DNA from: Sulfurimonas sp.
GTDB taxonomy: Bacteria; Campylobacterota; Campylobacteria; Campylobacterales; Sulfurimonadaceae
Reading direction: 5' to 3'
Length of the DNA stretch: 64,000 nucleotides
Assembly (NCBI GenBank): GCA_021648465.1
Contig: JAKISR010000002.1
Location: 1-64,000 of the forward strand
Part shown: positions 63,205-64,000 of the stretch, piece by piece
Numbering within the stretch: the stretch's first letter is position 1
How the letters are laid out: every line of letters starts with the position of its first letter
Made by a program: the position numbers and the translations under genes
The notes under the pieces: model-generated
Told to the model about the DNA's origin: nothing
What the model saw: only the letters and a program-made list of their open reading frames with translations
The model's database searches: none

Positions 63205-64000
63205 TTGCCACTTTCGCGTCTAAATCAAGAACAGTATGCTGCTGCTACTTCTACAGATAAACAAAATCTTATTATCGCTTCTGCTGGAACAGGAAAAACT
63301 TCTACTATTGTTGGTCGTATTGCTCATCTTTTAGGTTCTGGTATAAAACCACAAGAGATTTTACTTCTCACTTTTACAAATAAAGCAGCCGCAGAGATGA
63401 TAGCAAGAGTTGCTGAGTTTTTTGGTAAAGATATTGCAACCATGATAGATGCTGGAACTTTTCATGCAGTTAGTTATAGATGGCTGAAAAAACAAAATAA
63501 AAAAGTTATTTTAAAACAACAAAGAGAGTTAAAAACTCTTTTTAGAAGTGTTTTTGAAAAACGCTCATTTGAACATATTGGTGCTGAAATAACTCCTTAT
63601 GGTGGAAATCATCTTTATGATTTGTACTCTTTTTATCAGAATACAGAACTCCAAAGTGATTTTGAGAATTGGGTAGTAAACTCTTACCCTGAACATGAGC
63701 TTTTTGCTCTGATATATGCAGATATTGTTGATGAGTTTGAGAATTTAAAAAAAGAGTATGGCTTTGTTAATTTTAACGATTTACTACTTAATTTTAGAGA
63801 TATTTGTAATACAACAGAACTTGGATACAAGGAAATTTTAGTAGATGAATATCAAGATACAAATGCTTTGCAAGGGACACTTTTAGATGCGATAAAACCT
63901 CCATCACTTTTTTGTGTTGGTGATTATGATCAAAGTATTTATGCTTTTAATGGTGCTGATATATCTATAATAAGCTCATTTTCTACAAAATTTCCAGAAT
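63205..64000 (+). CDS. UvrD/Rep-family DNA helicase (partial)
   Basis: The N-terminal 265 codons of a superfamily 1 3'-5' helicase; the rest lies beyond the window. Motifs: Q-motif LNQEQYAAA, Walker A ASAGTGKTST (about 26), motif Ia LLTFTNKAAAEM, Walker B ILVDEYQDTN (about 211) and motif III GDYDQSIYAFNGAD (about 239). The start is TTG at 63205-63207 because AGGAG lies 6 bp upstream; the ATG five bases earlier is in another frame and stops after 7 codons. Confidence 0.93.
   Translation, partial: MPLSRLNQEQYAAATSTDKQNLIIASAGTGKTSTIVGRIAHLLGSGIKPQEILLLTFTNKAAAEMIARVAEFFGKDIATMIDAGTFHAVSYRWLKKQNKKVILKQQRELKTLFRSVFEKRSFEHIGAEITPYGGNHLYDLYSFYQNTELQSDFENWVVNSYPEHELFALIYADIVDEFENLKKEYGFVNFNDLLLNFRDICNTTELGYKEILVDEYQDTNALQGTLLDAIKPPSLFCVGDYDQSIYAFNGADISIISSFSTKFPE

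Noticed and set aside
63200..63223. ATG start for the helicase gene
   Set aside because: The ATG at 63200 is in a different frame and meets a stop after seven codons; TTG at 63205 opens the frame with the helicase motifs.

Overview
The window is AT-rich, densely coded bacterial DNA. It fits a Campylobacterota genome, most likely a Sulfurimonas-like chemolithotroph (inference, from gene content and order). Pointers are: a complex I operon lacking canonical nuoE and nuoF, with two tandem nuoG genes and pflA directly downstream of nuoN as in Campylobacter; a CheZ with a FliM/FliN-like N-terminus; FlhA; KdsB; and promoters that mostly show only a clear -10 box. No tRNA or rRNA gene was recognised.

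Layout. 1-6172: purE (partial), a U32 peptidase-family gene and cheZ on the minus strand, then a PHP histidinol phosphatase, trxA, a membrane-anchored thioredoxin-like protein, trxB and dapB on the plus strand. Between the thioredoxin-like gene and trxB lies a duplicated segment carrying a small terminal-inverted-repeat (TIR) element. 6179-26211 (minus): the complex I operon nuoABCD, a 60-bp tandem-repeat ORF, a NuoE-position protein, a NuoF C-terminal/GltD-like fusion, nuoG, nuoG, nuoHIJKLMN, then pflA. 26446-32142: an AAA+ ATPase, a FadL-type porin, endonuclease IV, a lipoprotein, a small membrane protein and a radical SAM enzyme.

32178-37452 (minus) is a type II CRISPR-Cas remnant. cas9 has all catalytic motifs. 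A Fic-domain gene overlaps the end of cas9 and sits 4 bp before an intact cas1. cas2 is cut off after about 40 codons exactly at a second copy of the TIR element, and no CRISPR array or room for a tracrRNA is visible next to it. This is the most unusual locus here.

37486-41383: trpC, a TPR lipoprotein, a YkgJ-family protein, a TrmN6-like methyltransferase and kdsB. 41395-54479 (minus) is one compact run of 15 genes for a dedicated chemosensory pathway: PAS sensor, soluble receptor with two signalling tips, triple-CheW scaffold, CheB, HEAT protein, CheR, CheY, CheZ-like protein, second CheY, CheA, CheW, STAS-like protein, ParA ATPase, large response regulator and a small Cys-containing protein. 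The set suggests a cytoplasmic or positioned array with adaptation and its own phosphatase. 54691-64000: rpsO, an Rrf2 regulator with flhA, a DHH phosphoesterase, a SulP transporter, valS and the start of a UvrD-family helicase.
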